Shown here one piece after another: positions 53,755-63,092 of a stretch of 64,000 bases of DNA. This DNA comes from GCA-2733415 sp964276095 (lineage in GTDB: Bacteria > Bacteroidota > Bacteroidia > Flavobacteriales > Flavobacteriaceae): the NCBI GenBank assembly GCA_964276095.1, contig CAXYDR010000003.1, forward strand, positions 1,178,001 to 1,242,000, read 5' to 3'. Made by a program: the position numbers and the translations under genes. How positions within the stretch are numbered: position 1 is the first letter of the stretch; every line of letters starts with the position of its first letter. The notes below the pieces were generated by a model, which was not told the origin of the DNA, did no database searches, and saw only the letters and a list, made by a program, of their open reading frames with translations.

Positions 53755-54270
53755 TTACTCAGCAGTAGCGTAAGTTTTGTTTAATTCATCAAGAATAATT
53801 TTTGTGATATCATTCTTTTCTGAACCGTATAAAACACTTCCTACTTTATTTTTCCCAAAAATGTATGTGTAACCTTTAGTTGAACCGTAAGTAGTAATAG
53901 CTTCATCAATCTTTTTTAATAAACCATCAATTTCTGTTTGGCTTTGTTGTGCCATCATTTGCTCTTCTTGTTGCATTTGCTGCTGTAAAAGCTGACTTTT
54001 TTGCATGTAAGGCCCGTATAGTTCTTGTTGTTTTTCTTTACTTAGATTAGCTCCTTTAGCTTGTAAAGCAATACCCTCAGTTTGTAAAGATTTCCCTATA
54101 CTATCTTTTTTCTTTGTTAAAGCCTCAACCTTAACCTTGTATTTATCTTCAATATCTTTACGCTCTTGGTACTCTTCAATTAACTTTTCATTGTTTACAA
54201 AAGCAGTTTTTTCTTGTTGACAAGAGAATAAGGCTACAGATGCTAAAACTATTACGATTACTTTTTTCAT
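53755..54270 (-). CDS. OmpH/Skp-family lipoprotein
   Basis: 171 residues. The signal ends in LFSC (Cys17), a lipobox, unlike E. coli Skp. A Gln/Met/Lys-rich coiled coil follows (about 32-120, with MQKSQLLQQQMQQEEQMM), then a beta strand end (YIFGKNKVGSVLYGS). Skp-like proteins chaperone outer membrane proteins through the periplasm. In Bacteroidota several OmpH copies are common, and this one stands alone between the lipoprotein pair and rpiB. Confidence 0.85.
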   Translation of the reverse strand: MKKVIVIVLASVALFSCQQEKTAFVNNEKLIEEYQERKDIEDKYKVKVEALTKKKDSIGKSLQTEGIALQAKGANLSKEKQQELYGPYMQKSQLLQQQMQQEEQMMAQQSQTEIDGLLKKIDEAITTYGSTKGYTYIFGKNKVGSVLYGSEKNDITKIILDELNKTYATAE

Positions 54271-54418
54271 TTCAATTGAATTAATTATGGTTTATCTAAA
54301 GCGAAAATATAAAAATTAATGCAAATTATAAGGAAATAATTTACTCAAAAAACTTCATTAAAATACTGTACTTTTGTCTTTTAGAAATTAGCCACACTTG
54401 TGGAAAACAATATATCAG

Positions 54419-54847
54419 ATGAAAATAGCTATAGGTAACGATCACGCAGGAACAGAATATAAGTTTGAAATTATTAAATTGCTTGAATCAAGAGGAATTA
54501 CGGTGACTAATTATGGAACTGACGAAAGTTCAAGTGTTGATTATCCTGATTTTGTACATCCAGTAGCTAAGGATGTTAATGAGAAGAATGTTGATTTTGG
54601 AATTTTGGTATGTGGTAGTGGAAACGGAGTGTCTATGACGGCAAATAAGTACCCTAATGTTCGTGCAGGTTTATGTTGGACAAAAGAAATTACTGAATTA
54701 ACACGTTTGCATAACGATGCAAATGTATTAAGTATTCCAGCTCGTTATACTTCGGTTCAACAAGCATTAGGAATGGTTGAAACTTTTTTAGATACTGCTT
54801 TTGAAGGTGGGAGACATCAAAATAGAGTTGATAAAATTTCTTGCTAG
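54419..54847 (+). CDS. rpiB: Ribose 5-phosphate isomerase B
   Basis: 142 residues from the ATG at 54419; an upstream extension would add a poor seven-residue start. IGNDHAGTEYKFEI opens the fold, LVCGSGNGVSM holds the catalytic Cys and anion hole, and RAGLCWTKE follows. It interconverts ribose 5-phosphate and ribulose 5-phosphate. It ends 1 bp before the GNAT gene, so both are cotranscribed. Confidence 0.95.
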   Translation: MKIAIGNDHAGTEYKFEIIKLLESRGITVTNYGTDESSSVDYPDFVHPVAKDVNEKNVDFGILVCGSGNGVSMTANKYPNVRAGLCWTKEITELTRLHNDANVLSIPARYTSVQQALGMVETFLDTAFEGGRHQNRVDKISC

Positions 54848-54848
54848 T

Positions 54849-55292
54849 ATGGTAACTTTTAAAACGATTACTTTTTCAGAATTTTCTGTAAAAGAATTAT
54901 ATGAAACACTTCAGTTACGAAGCGAAGTATTTGTAGTTGAACAAGACTGTGTTTACCAAGATGTTGATTTTAAAGACCAAAAGGCATTACATGTTTTAGG
55001 GTATAAAAATGATAAATTAGTAGCTTATACACGTATTTTCAAACCTGGAGATTATTTTAAAGAAGCTAGTATTGGTAGGGTTGTTGTTCAAGAAAATGAA
55101 CGAAAATACGGTTATGGACATGATTTAATGAAGGAGAGTATTGCTGCGATTCAGAAAGAATTTAATACAACTACCATTCATATTTCTGCTCAAACTTATT
55201 TAGAAAAATTTTATAATACTCATGGTTTTGTAAAAAGCGGAGAAGGATATTTAGAAGATGGTATTCCTCATATTAAAATGATAATTAACTAG
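54849..55292 (+). CDS. GNAT N-acetyltransferase, ElaA type
   Basis: 147 residues from the ATG at 54849, directly after rpiB. A frame start 48 bp upstream lies inside rpiB and is rejected. RSEVFVVEQDCVYQDVD (about 22-38) is the ElaA landmark, and the acetyl-CoA loop is RVVVQENERKYGYGHDLM. Substrate unknown. It is coupled to rpiB and followed by a perfect 20-bp terminator stem. Confidence 0.87.
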   Translation: MVTFKTITFSEFSVKELYETLQLRSEVFVVEQDCVYQDVDFKDQKALHVLGYKNDKLVAYTRIFKPGDYFKEASIGRVVVQENERKYGYGHDLMKESIAAIQKEFNTTTIHISAQTYLEKFYNTHGFVKSGEGYLEDGIPHIKMIIN

Positions 55293-55328
55293 CGTAAAAC
55301 ACTATTAATTATATTAGAATAATTCATT

Positions 55329-55370
55329 AAAACAAAAGCGATTACTTTTTAAAGTAATCGCTTTTGTTTT
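55329..55370. terminator. Terminator after the GNAT gene
   Basis: A perfect 20-bp stem with a 2-nt loop, containing AAGCGATTACTTT; serves both converging genes. Confidence 0.9.
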
Positions 55371-55393
55371 AATAGTTAAATACCACTAGTGGT

Positions 55394-56242
55394 TTAGTTT
55401 GCGTGATACCTTCTTTTCTTAACAATGTTTTTGATGATGATTTCTACACGTCTATCATATTCAGCACCTTTTCCTAACGGAACTGTTCTACGCATTCCTT
55501 TGTAACGCATACGTTCTTTAGCAATTCCTTTACGTCTCAAATAACTATAAACTGCTTTTGCTCTAGTTTGTGATAAATTTTGCTTTTTAGTTTTTCTATC
55601 AATAGCATCTCTACTATAACGTGTGCAACATACATGTCCTTGAATTTCAATATATAAATCAGGACGATCAGTTAAAACCTTTGCTAATTTACGTAAATGA
55701 GGAAATGATTTTTCAGTAATCCAAGCATATCCTTCTTGAAAATGAATGTTTTCTAATACAAAACGATCACCAATATTTAGTGGCTCAACAATTTTATGCT
55801 CAATAAGTGTTTCGTTAACTCTAGGCTTTGGAATAATAGTTTTTATATCAATGGTAACCTTTCTGTTTAATCCTCTAACAATGTCAGTTTCTACTTGGTC
55901 AAACTTTCTGATAATTACCTCGCCTTTTCCTTTTACAATCTTAAAAAGTGCCTTATCAATCCCCAAATTGATTAAATGATTTTTTACATTCTTAGCTCTT
56001 TTAATAGATAAGTTCATGTTGTATTTATCAGAACCTCTATCGTCCGTATAACCGTACATGATTATTTCTACAATTTTTTCTCTCCCAAGTTTATTTATAA
56101 AGCCTTCAACCTTTGATTTTTCTGCATCATTTAATTTATAAATAGCAGTATCAAAATATACATTTACATCCCTATGTTGCTTTTGGGCTTGTAGGGTGAG
56201 TGAGAAGAAAAAAGATATAAGGAATACGTAAATTATTTTCAT
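55394..56242 (-). CDS. Outer membrane OmpA-like protein with two tandem OmpA domains
   Basis: 282 residues from the ATG at 56240-56242, which gives a clean signal peptide (MKIIYVFLISFFFSLTLQAQ); the GTG/ATG upstream would add seven residues. Two OmpA-like peptidoglycan-binding folds follow: about 28-115 (YGYTDDRGSDKYNMNLSIKRA) and about 170-275 (IQGHVCCTRYSRDA, then LSQTRAKAVYSYLRRKG, EYDRRVEIII). The usual barrel is absent, so it is a peptidoglycan-linking protein in the periplasm. CC in the second copy is unusual. Confidence 0.85.
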   Translation of the reverse strand: MKIIYVFLISFFFSLTLQAQKQHRDVNVYFDTAIYKLNDAEKSKVEGFINKLGREKIVEIIMYGYTDDRGSDKYNMNLSIKRAKNVKNHLINLGIDKALFKIVKGKGEVIIRKFDQVETDIVRGLNRKVTIDIKTIIPKPRVNETLIEHKIVEPLNIGDRFVLENIHFQEGYAWITEKSFPHLRKLAKVLTDRPDLYIEIQGHVCCTRYSRDAIDRKTKKQNLSQTRAKAVYSYLRRKGIAKERMRYKGMRRTVPLGKGAEYDRRVEIIIKNIVKKRRYHAN

Positions 56243-56298
56243 AGTCATTGGGGGTTTAGTCACAAATCTAATAAATAGTAATCAAAACAGATGCCAAA

Positions 56299-57924
56299 TT
56301 ATTTTAAAATGGTTTTATACCGCTCTGAACTTAGTATTTCAATTCCGGTTTTAATATCCTCATGATGTGAAAGTTGGTAATTATATAAACCTTCTTTATA
56401 AAAATATCGCGTTACTAATTTATCGGTAATTAGCTTAGTTAATTCTTCTTGATTCTTAGTTAAAGCAGCAGTTTTAGCAATAGAGATACTATTTTTTAAT
56501 TGTACAATTTCAGTATCTAAAGAGATATCATCTTTAATAGCTTGTTTCTCCAAAGTGCTTAGTACTTTTTCTGTATTTGTTTGGTACTTAAAATCACTTG
56601 TTGCAACATACTTTTTGAAGTTTTCATAGTCAGTACTAGAAAAAGAGAAATCAACGATTGAAGTAAGTGGATTCTTGTAATAATAATCGGTACAGAAATT
56701 AAAAATTACTTGTTCTCTAATTAATGCTTTTGAAATATTACTGAGTTTACTCTTTTCAATTTTTACATCCGGATCAACTCCACCACCATCATATACTGTT
56801 CTCCCTTTTTTAGTTTTAAAAGCGGTATAGTTTTTTTCATCTGTACGAACAGCATTTCCTTTTTTATCTCTGTCTCTATAATTAAGTGCTTGAATGCATC
56901 TACCAGAAGGAGTATAGTAACGCGAAATAGTTACTTTCAACTGAGTACCGTAGGTTAATTTTTTAGGACGCTGAACTAATCCTTTTCCAAAACTTCGTGA
57001 ACCTACAATTACTGCTCTGTCTAAATCCTGTAAAGCACCAGAAACGATTTCACTTGCAGAAGCACTTCTTCCGTTAACAAGTACCACTAATGGAATTTCA
57101 ATATCTAAAGGTTGCTCCTTGGTTTTATATACTTTATTGTATTTTTTTACTTTTGATTTGGTGGTAACAATCACTTCTCCTTTAGGAACAAATAAATTTA
57201 CTATTCGGATAGATTCTCTTAATAAGCCACCCGGGTTTCCCCTTAAATCTAAAATCAGTTGTGTAGCTCCTTCAGCTTTTAATTTAACAATTGCAGCTTT
57301 GGTTTGCGCATATGCTTTACTGTTAAACTTACTCAATATTACATAACCAGTAGTATTGTCTATTAGTTTGTAAAACGGAACAGCATCCACATCAATAGCA
57401 GCTCTAGTTAAAACCGTTTGTTCTTTCTTTCCTTGACGGATATAATGTATAGTTATTTTTGAATTTGCAGCACCTTTTAAAAGTGTAGCAGTATCATCTT
57501 TAGAGTCGATAACTTTGATATCTCCAATTTGTATAATTTCATCACCAGCTTTTAAACCCGCTTTATCAGCAGGATAGTTTTTAAAAGGTTCTAGAATAAA
57601 CAAGTGACCATCTTTTCGGTTTATAGAAGCACCAATTCCAGTATATTCACCAGAGTTATTTATTTTATATGATTCTACATCTTGTTCATTATGAAATTGA
57701 GTGTAGGGATCTAAATCCTTTAACATGCTTTTTATAGCAGTATCCATCAACTCACCTGGATTTGTTTCATCAACATAATTCATGTTGAGTTCTTTAAACA
57801 AAGTGGTAAATATTTCTATTTGTTTAGCTATTTCGAAGAAATCGTTTTTAAATGCTGAGGTAGTAACTAATAATAGCACAGCTACAACTGGTATGATTAC
57901 TCGTTTTTTAAATAGTGTTTTCAT
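56299..57924 (-). CDS. S41 family C-terminal processing peptidase
   Basis: 541 residues. A signal/anchor at the start (about 8-25), a PDZ domain (about 85-165: YTGIGASINRKDGHL), then the S41 catalytic core: the Ser in SASASEIVSGALQD, with Lys in SFGKGLVQ. It cuts proteins at their C-termini in the periplasm. It lies 67 bp downstream of rnpA on the same strand. Confidence 0.92.
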   Translation of the reverse strand: MKTLFKKRVIIPVVAVLLLVTTSAFKNDFFEIAKQIEIFTTLFKELNMNYVDETNPGELMDTAIKSMLKDLDPYTQFHNEQDVESYKINNSGEYTGIGASINRKDGHLFILEPFKNYPADKAGLKAGDEIIQIGDIKVIDSKDDTATLLKGAANSKITIHYIRQGKKEQTVLTRAAIDVDAVPFYKLIDNTTGYVILSKFNSKAYAQTKAAIVKLKAEGATQLILDLRGNPGGLLRESIRIVNLFVPKGEVIVTTKSKVKKYNKVYKTKEQPLDIEIPLVVLVNGRSASASEIVSGALQDLDRAVIVGSRSFGKGLVQRPKKLTYGTQLKVTISRYYTPSGRCIQALNYRDRDKKGNAVRTDEKNYTAFKTKKGRTVYDGGGVDPDVKIEKSKLSNISKALIREQVIFNFCTDYYYKNPLTSIVDFSFSSTDYENFKKYVATSDFKYQTNTEKVLSTLEKQAIKDDISLDTEIVQLKNSISIAKTAALTKNQEELTKLITDKLVTRYFYKEGLYNYQLSHHEDIKTGIEILSSERYKTILK

Positions 57925-57991
57925 AATGTAGATGTTTTATGTGATATTATTTTAAATTGAAAAATGTTCACCTTAAGAAGAGGAAACTTTA

Positions 57992-58366
57992 TTACGAGTT
58001 TTCTTTTTCAACCAACTTATCTAAAAGCTTAATTATCTTGTTGTTTAGTACTTCAAAAGTTGGCATTTCTTTACCAAGATACAAAAACATACAGACATAC
58101 TTTTCCTTTAATTCGCCATCTATGATGTGTTTGTTCAATCTGTAGCCTTCTCGTAGTAGGCGTTTTATTCTATTTCTGTCAACAGCTCTTTTAAAATTTC
58201 GCTTAGGTACAGAAACTCCAGTTTTCATTAAAACTTCATCTTCAAAATTAAGTTGCTTGTAGACTAATTTTATAGGATATTCGTTTATTTTTTTTCCAGA
58301 AGTAAAAAGCTCATCTAAGAGTTTTTTACTTTTTAATTTTTCTATTGTAGGAAGGGTATGATTCAT
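57992..58366 (-). CDS. rnpA: Ribonuclease P protein component
   Basis: 124 residues. The family motif is FKRAVDRNRIKRLLREG (the RNR box, about 57-73) after a KLKSKKLLDELF start. It binds the RNase P RNA and helps cut 5' leaders from pre-tRNAs. In many bacteria rnpA is next to rpmH and dnaA near oriC; that is not the case here. It is followed by the S41 peptidase gene. Confidence 0.93.
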   Translation of the reverse strand: MNHTLPTIEKLKSKKLLDELFTSGKKINEYPIKLVYKQLNFEDEVLMKTGVSVPKRNFKRAVDRNRIKRLLREGYRLNKHIIDGELKEKYVCMFLYLGKEMPTFEVLNNKIIKLLDKLVEKENS

Positions 58367-58460
58367 ATATAGCAGGTTTTTTTACAACTTATTTTTTTAT
58401 AAAAAAGAGTGATAATTGAATTTAACCCTAGTGACTGCTAAAATAACATAAATTTATGGC

Positions 58461-58496
58461 AAAAAAAACACCAAGGAATTACCTTAGTGTTTTTTT
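58461..58496. terminator. Terminator after the discoidin-domain gene
   Basis: Arms AACACCAAGG and CCTTAGTGTT with A/T runs, 22 bp from the minus-strand stop at 58518. Confidence 0.75.
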
Positions 58497-58517
58497 AAGA
58501 AGAATATTAGTAATTGA

Positions 58518-59282
58518 TTAATTCACGATTATTTTTTTAACAATAACAGAATTACTTGCTGTTATTTGCATAAAATAAATCCCTGAATCAGTATTTTTCA
58601 AATTAACTTCTAACTGGTTTTTAAAGTTTTTTAAATCTATAACTTGAATAACTTTACCCGTTAAGCTAATTATTTTTGCAGCTGTTAATTTTTCTTTTCC
58701 GGTATATTTAAGTGTAAAAACTCCGTTATTTGAATTAGGGAAAATTGAGAATTCATTTTTTATTAAAAGATTATCATTAGTCCCTAAAACAGGTTCGAAT
58801 AACTGTACTTCTGCTACCTGAATAATTCCCTCACCTGAATTACATTCATTATCTGTGAAGTTTACTCTATAGTAAGAATAAAAAGTACTGTTTGTAAAGC
58901 TAAATGTTCTAGTAAAAAAACGAGTTGAAATACAAGGAATTACGTCTGTTGCAATACTAGTAAAAACAACTCCGTCATTAGAACCTAAAACTTCAAAGTC
59001 TTGTGGGTCTCTTCCTTCTGCATCATTAGCAGTTGTTATTTCTATAGAAGTAGCAACTTTACTTGCTCCACCTAAATCTACAGTAAAACCTGTTCCGTCA
59101 TTTTCATCAAAATCTAATAATTTTGTATTTACATTACCATCAATAATTTTATCGACTCCTTCTGATCCGGGAGAGTTTACAGTATTGAAAGGAGAAACTA
59201 TCATTGTTGGATTAAAAATGGCAGTTTGTGCTTGTAAAAAAGCGGTACCTAATAAGGCAATAAATAGTAATTTTATTTTCAT
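58518..59282 (-). CDS. F5/8 type C (discoidin-like) domain protein with type IX sorting tail
   Basis: 254 residues from the ATG at 59280-59282; the longer frame adds eight poor residues. Signal peptide to about residue 19 (FLQAQ). A discoidin-like fold is at about 25-155 (VDKIIDGNVNTKLLDFDE, FTVDLGGASKVATSIEI), a carbohydrate- or protein-binding module. The last ~80 residues form a type A sorting tail: ISLTGKVIQVI, SGIYFMQI and ending in KKIIVN. It is exported to the cell surface through the type IX system. Confidence 0.86.
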   Translation of the reverse strand: MKIKLLFIALLGTAFLQAQTAIFNPTMIVSPFNTVNSPGSEGVDKIIDGNVNTKLLDFDENDGTGFTVDLGGASKVATSIEITTANDAEGRDPQDFEVLGSNDGVVFTSIATDVIPCISTRFFTRTFSFTNSTFYSYYRVNFTDNECNSGEGIIQVAEVQLFEPVLGTNDNLLIKNEFSIFPNSNNGVFTLKYTGKEKLTAAKIISLTGKVIQVIDLKNFKNQLEVNLKNTDSGIYFMQITASNSVIVKKIIVN

Positions 59283-59384
59283 AATATAAGGGTTATTTTT
59301 TTGCAAAAAAACAACCCTTATATAGAAGTGTTAGTAATTAAGGGACGTAATCATTTGTTTTTGGGACAAATAACAATGTAGCGC

Positions 59385-61277
59385 TTAATTCTTGTAACTA
59401 TTATTAGTTCTATCTACATCTGCCATTAATCCAGAAGGGTCAATGGTCATGTTTTTTATTGTTTTAGATGCTTCAAAAGTATACGTTGGATGTGCCCAAG
59501 CCCAATCCGTTTTAATGATTCTTTTTAAGTTAGGATATGCATTTTCTTTTTCAGCCCTAGCCATTTGTAATGGGATGTATACATACTCTTTTGTTCCATC
59601 AGTATATTCAACTACCAAATCAATAGGCATTGCTAAACGTCCTTTACGTTCCAAAACAACAGTATTTCCTTCAACAGATTTAATTGAATAATCAACTGTT
59701 TTAGTAGTTTTAGTCCATCCGGTTAAGTACCAATCCAATTCAAATCCAGAAACTTTTTCCGCTACTCTTTTAAAATCATTTGGAGTAGGATGCTTAAATT
59801 TCCATTGGTTGTAATATTCAGTAATAGTTTCTGCTAATTTATCTTTACCAATAATATACCCTAACTGAGCTAAAAATACTTCTCCTTTGTTATAAGCAGC
59901 AATTCCGTATGCCATATTAGAATGAAAACGATCACCATATGTAGCTTGTGGTTCTTCTTTCCCAGAACTAACTAAGTAATTATATCCACGATACGCCCCA
60001 GAAAAAGGGTTTGCTTTTCCATCTGCTTCAGCTAAATCAGAAATATATGAAGTCATTCCTTCATCCATCCATTCATGTTTTGTTTCGTTAGTAGCTAATA
60101 AGTGTTGAAACCAAGCATGAGCCATTTCATGAGCTGTTACCCCAATTAAACTACCTAGTTTTCGTTGTCCAGTAATTAAAGTACACATAGCATACTCCAT
60201 ACCTCCATCACCACCTTGAATAACCGAATATTGTTTCCAAGGATATGGGCCAATATTTTTGTTGTAAAACGCTAATAATTCAGCGGTACGCGGTTGTAAT
60301 TTCTTCCAGTTTTCTTTAATTTTATCGTCATTCTTATATAAAAAATGTAAGTCTACACCGTTTTCTCCTTTAATTTTGTCATGTATATAGTTAGGATCTG
60401 CAGCCCATGTAAAATCATGTACATTAGGTGCTACAAAATGCCAAGTTAACTTGTCTCCTTTTGCTTTTGGAACTGTTACACCAGCATCTTGGTACCCGTG
60501 ACCAATCTGATTTGGGTTTTGTAAATATCCAGAACCACCCACTGTATAGTTTTTATCAATTGATAGTTTTATATCAAAATTTCCCCAAACACCATGAAAT
60601 TCTCTAGCAATGTATGCATCTGCATGCCATCCTTCAAAATCATATTCGGCCATTTTAGGAAACCATTGTGTCATAGATAAAGCAACACCTTCCTTATTAT
60701 TCCTACCTGATCTACGAATTTGTAAAGGAACTTGTCCTAAGAAATCCATGTTGAAAGTTACTTTTTCACCAGATTTTATTGGCTTATTTAAGGTAACCTC
60801 TAATACAGTTCCTACAGTTTTATGAGCTAAAGTAATTCCATTTTGAGTTAAAGAATTTACTTTGATAAACCCAATTTCATTAGGTTTAAGTGTTTTTATT
60901 CTACTAACAATATTCGGATTTTCTTTTGTTCCTAAATTAGTAGTCATTCTTCCATCAGGGTCTGGTACACTTTGTAAACGTGCATCCATTTCACTTCCTG
61001 GTTGAAATGCGTTAAAGTATAAATGATAATACACTTTAGTTAATTCATCGGGAGAATTATTAGTGTATACTAATTCTTGCTTTCCTTGATACTGATAGTT
61101 TTCAACATTCATATCAATATCCATCTTGTAATCCACATGTTGTTGCCAATAAGTGTTTTTTGATGTAATTGAAGTTGAGTTAGAAACTGTTTGGATACTA
61201 GGCTGTATAATGTTTTCTGAAGTTTTACAAGAAAACAATGAAATAGCCGTTAGACCAAGAATTAATGATTTTTTCAT
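59385..61277 (-). CDS. M1 family metallopeptidase (aminopeptidase) lipoprotein
   Basis: 630 residues. Lipobox FSC (Cys17). The exopeptidase motif is GGMEYAM (358-364) and the zinc site is HEMAH (383-387) with Glu406 in WMDEG, correctly spaced. The N-terminal beta domain covers about 45-250. It removes N-terminal residues from peptides, on the envelope here. It is separated from the subtilase gene by a terminator, so the two are independent. Confidence 0.95.
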   Translation of the reverse strand: MKKSLILGLTAISLFSCKTSENIIQPSIQTVSNSTSITSKNTYWQQHVDYKMDIDMNVENYQYQGKQELVYTNNSPDELTKVYYHLYFNAFQPGSEMDARLQSVPDPDGRMTTNLGTKENPNIVSRIKTLKPNEIGFIKVNSLTQNGITLAHKTVGTVLEVTLNKPIKSGEKVTFNMDFLGQVPLQIRRSGRNNKEGVALSMTQWFPKMAEYDFEGWHADAYIAREFHGVWGNFDIKLSIDKNYTVGGSGYLQNPNQIGHGYQDAGVTVPKAKGDKLTWHFVAPNVHDFTWAADPNYIHDKIKGENGVDLHFLYKNDDKIKENWKKLQPRTAELLAFYNKNIGPYPWKQYSVIQGGDGGMEYAMCTLITGQRKLGSLIGVTAHEMAHAWFQHLLATNETKHEWMDEGMTSYISDLAEADGKANPFSGAYRGYNYLVSSGKEEPQATYGDRFHSNMAYGIAAYNKGEVFLAQLGYIIGKDKLAETITEYYNQWKFKHPTPNDFKRVAEKVSGFELDWYLTGWTKTTKTVDYSIKSVEGNTVVLERKGRLAMPIDLVVEYTDGTKEYVYIPLQMARAEKENAYPNLKRIIKTDWAWAHPTYTFEASKTIKNMTIDPSGLMADVDRTNNSYKN

Positions 61278-61303
61278 GTGTACATATATTTGAGCGTCTA
61301 AAA

Positions 61304-61335
61304 TAAAAAAACCTCAGCAATTAATGCTGAGGTTT
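61304..61335 (-). terminator. Terminator of the subtilase gene
   Basis: Arms AAACCTCAGCA/TGCTGAGGTTT with a T run on the minus side, 24 bp after the stop. Confidence 0.8.
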
Positions 61336-61358
61336 AATATATTATTAAGGTTGAAGTC

Positions 61359-62972
61359 TTATTTAGACATCATTTCTGCCATTATTAATGCATTGTATGC
61401 ATTTACAATTTTACCACTTGTTGAAACTTCACCTAAAGTTTTCTTATTCTCAGTTTTTCCACCCATAATTACTACAGATTTAATTGGTAAACCAGAAGTC
61501 ATTAAAATTTGCTTTACTTGAGCAGCTTTTAATTTAGGATAGTAAGAACGTATTAAAGCAGCAACTCCAGCTACATTAGGAGAAGCCATTGAAGTACCTT
61601 GTAAGTGTTTGTATTTGTTATGTGGTACTGTAGCGTATATTTTAACTCCAGGAGCAAATACATCAACATTAACTTTACCGTAGTTTGAAAAGTTTGCTAC
61701 TAATTCAGAACCGTATTTGAAGTTTAATGCTCCAACAGTTAAGAAATTATTAGAAATTTCAACTCCATTATCTACTTGGTCATTTGGATAAATGTTTTTA
61801 GTATCTAAATCAGTACCGTCATTACCAGCTGCATTTACAATTAACACATCATTATCTGCTGCGTATTTAATTGCATCATAAACCCATTTAGAATGAGTAG
61901 AGTATGATTTACCAAAACTGGTATTGATTACTTTTGCACCATTATCTACTGCATAACGAAATGCTAAAGCGATATCTTTATCGTACTCATCACCATTTGG
62001 AACAGCTCTTACAGTCATAATTTCAACATTATGTGCAATACCATTCATTCCTTTTCCGTTATTACGTTCAGCAGCAATAATTCCTGCTACGTGGGTACCG
62101 TGTAAAGCTTCATCTTTATCAGGTCCCCACATTATGTTGTTACCATAGTTAGCGTCAGTAAGGTCATTAGGATTATCTTTTACAACTCCTCTAAAGTCAT
62201 TAGTCATACTTAAGTGACTATTTAAACTATCTGTAAAATGATCTACAGCACCTTTAATTCTTTCAGCGAAAACTGATAATGAATCAAAACCATTTCCGTA
62301 AGCCATTCCAGCAATTTGTACATTTTGTAGTAATGCTTCGTCTTCAGTTTTAATAGCTTTTACATCTTCTTTAGTATAATCTTTTTTACCAAAGTGTTTT
62401 GCTAGAGCTTCATCAGCAGAAGTGATTTTTTGAAGCATTCCTTCGTATTGAGTTTTACTTCCAACTGCTTGTTGGTATTGTGCGTCGTATTCTTTTTGAG
62501 CGCTTGCAATAGTTGAAGCATCTGCTAAAGATTTGTCTCTTAAAATACGTACAAATTCTAAGTTTTCATCAGCGATATCTCCTAAGAAATTCCATCCATG
62601 AACATCATCAATGAATCCGTTTTTATCATCATCTTTTCCGTTATTGGCAATTTCCTTTTTGTTAGTCCACAAAACGTTTTTTAAATCTTCGTGCTCAATA
62701 TCAACACCAGAATCAATAACTCCAACAACAACAGTTTTACCTTTCTTTCCTTTTAAGAATTCATATGCTTTATCAACACTCATTCCAGGGATAGTATCCT
62801 TAACTAAATCTAAATGACTCCAACTGTTTAATTCAGCGTCAGTTAATTTTGACACTTTTAAAGGTGTGCTATCAATATTTGTTATTGGTGTAGAAATAAC
62901 ACTTGTTGAACCACAACTTGCTAATATAAAAGCGGTTGTAGCAGATAATAATAATGGTTTAATCAATTTCAT
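61359..62972 (-). CDS. S8 family serine peptidase (subtilase) lipoprotein
   Basis: 537 residues. Lipobox ASC (Cys20). The catalytic triad is Asp87 (VIDSGVD), His291 (HGTHVAG) and Ser461 (GTSMASP), with oxyanion Asn384 in AAGND. The gap between Asp87 and His291 is about 200 residues, far longer than in subtilisin, because of an inserted helical block (about 130-285) rich in Gln, Lys and Glu. It cleaves proteins outside the cell or in the periplasm. The insert could be an accessory domain or a regulatory arm. Confidence 0.95.
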   Translation of the reverse strand: MKLIKPLLLSATTAFILASCGSTSVISTPITNIDSTPLKVSKLTDAELNSWSHLDLVKDTIPGMSVDKAYEFLKGKKGKTVVVGVIDSGVDIEHEDLKNVLWTNKKEIANNGKDDDKNGFIDDVHGWNFLGDIADENLEFVRILRDKSLADASTIASAQKEYDAQYQQAVGSKTQYEGMLQKITSADEALAKHFGKKDYTKEDVKAIKTEDEALLQNVQIAGMAYGNGFDSLSVFAERIKGAVDHFTDSLNSHLSMTNDFRGVVKDNPNDLTDANYGNNIMWGPDKDEALHGTHVAGIIAAERNNGKGMNGIAHNVEIMTVRAVPNGDEYDKDIALAFRYAVDNGAKVINTSFGKSYSTHSKWVYDAIKYAADNDVLIVNAAGNDGTDLDTKNIYPNDQVDNGVEISNNFLTVGALNFKYGSELVANFSNYGKVNVDVFAPGVKIYATVPHNKYKHLQGTSMASPNVAGVAALIRSYYPKLKAAQVKQILMTSGLPIKSVVIMGGKTENKKTLGEVSTSGKIVNAYNALIMAEMMSK

Positions 62973-63092
62973 AAATCCTTTTTTTATTAATTTTATTTAT
63001 AAGTAGTCTATTTGATTATTAATCGTATTCGTCGTTGTTTTATGTTATTTGTTACAATATATATTCTCAAAAGTTACTATCTGTAATTACTG

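Noticed and set aside
57992..58366. rnpA as an origin marker at 58 kb
   Set aside because: No rpmH, dnaA or parS-like sites are nearby; rnpA is often detached from oriC in Bacteroidota.
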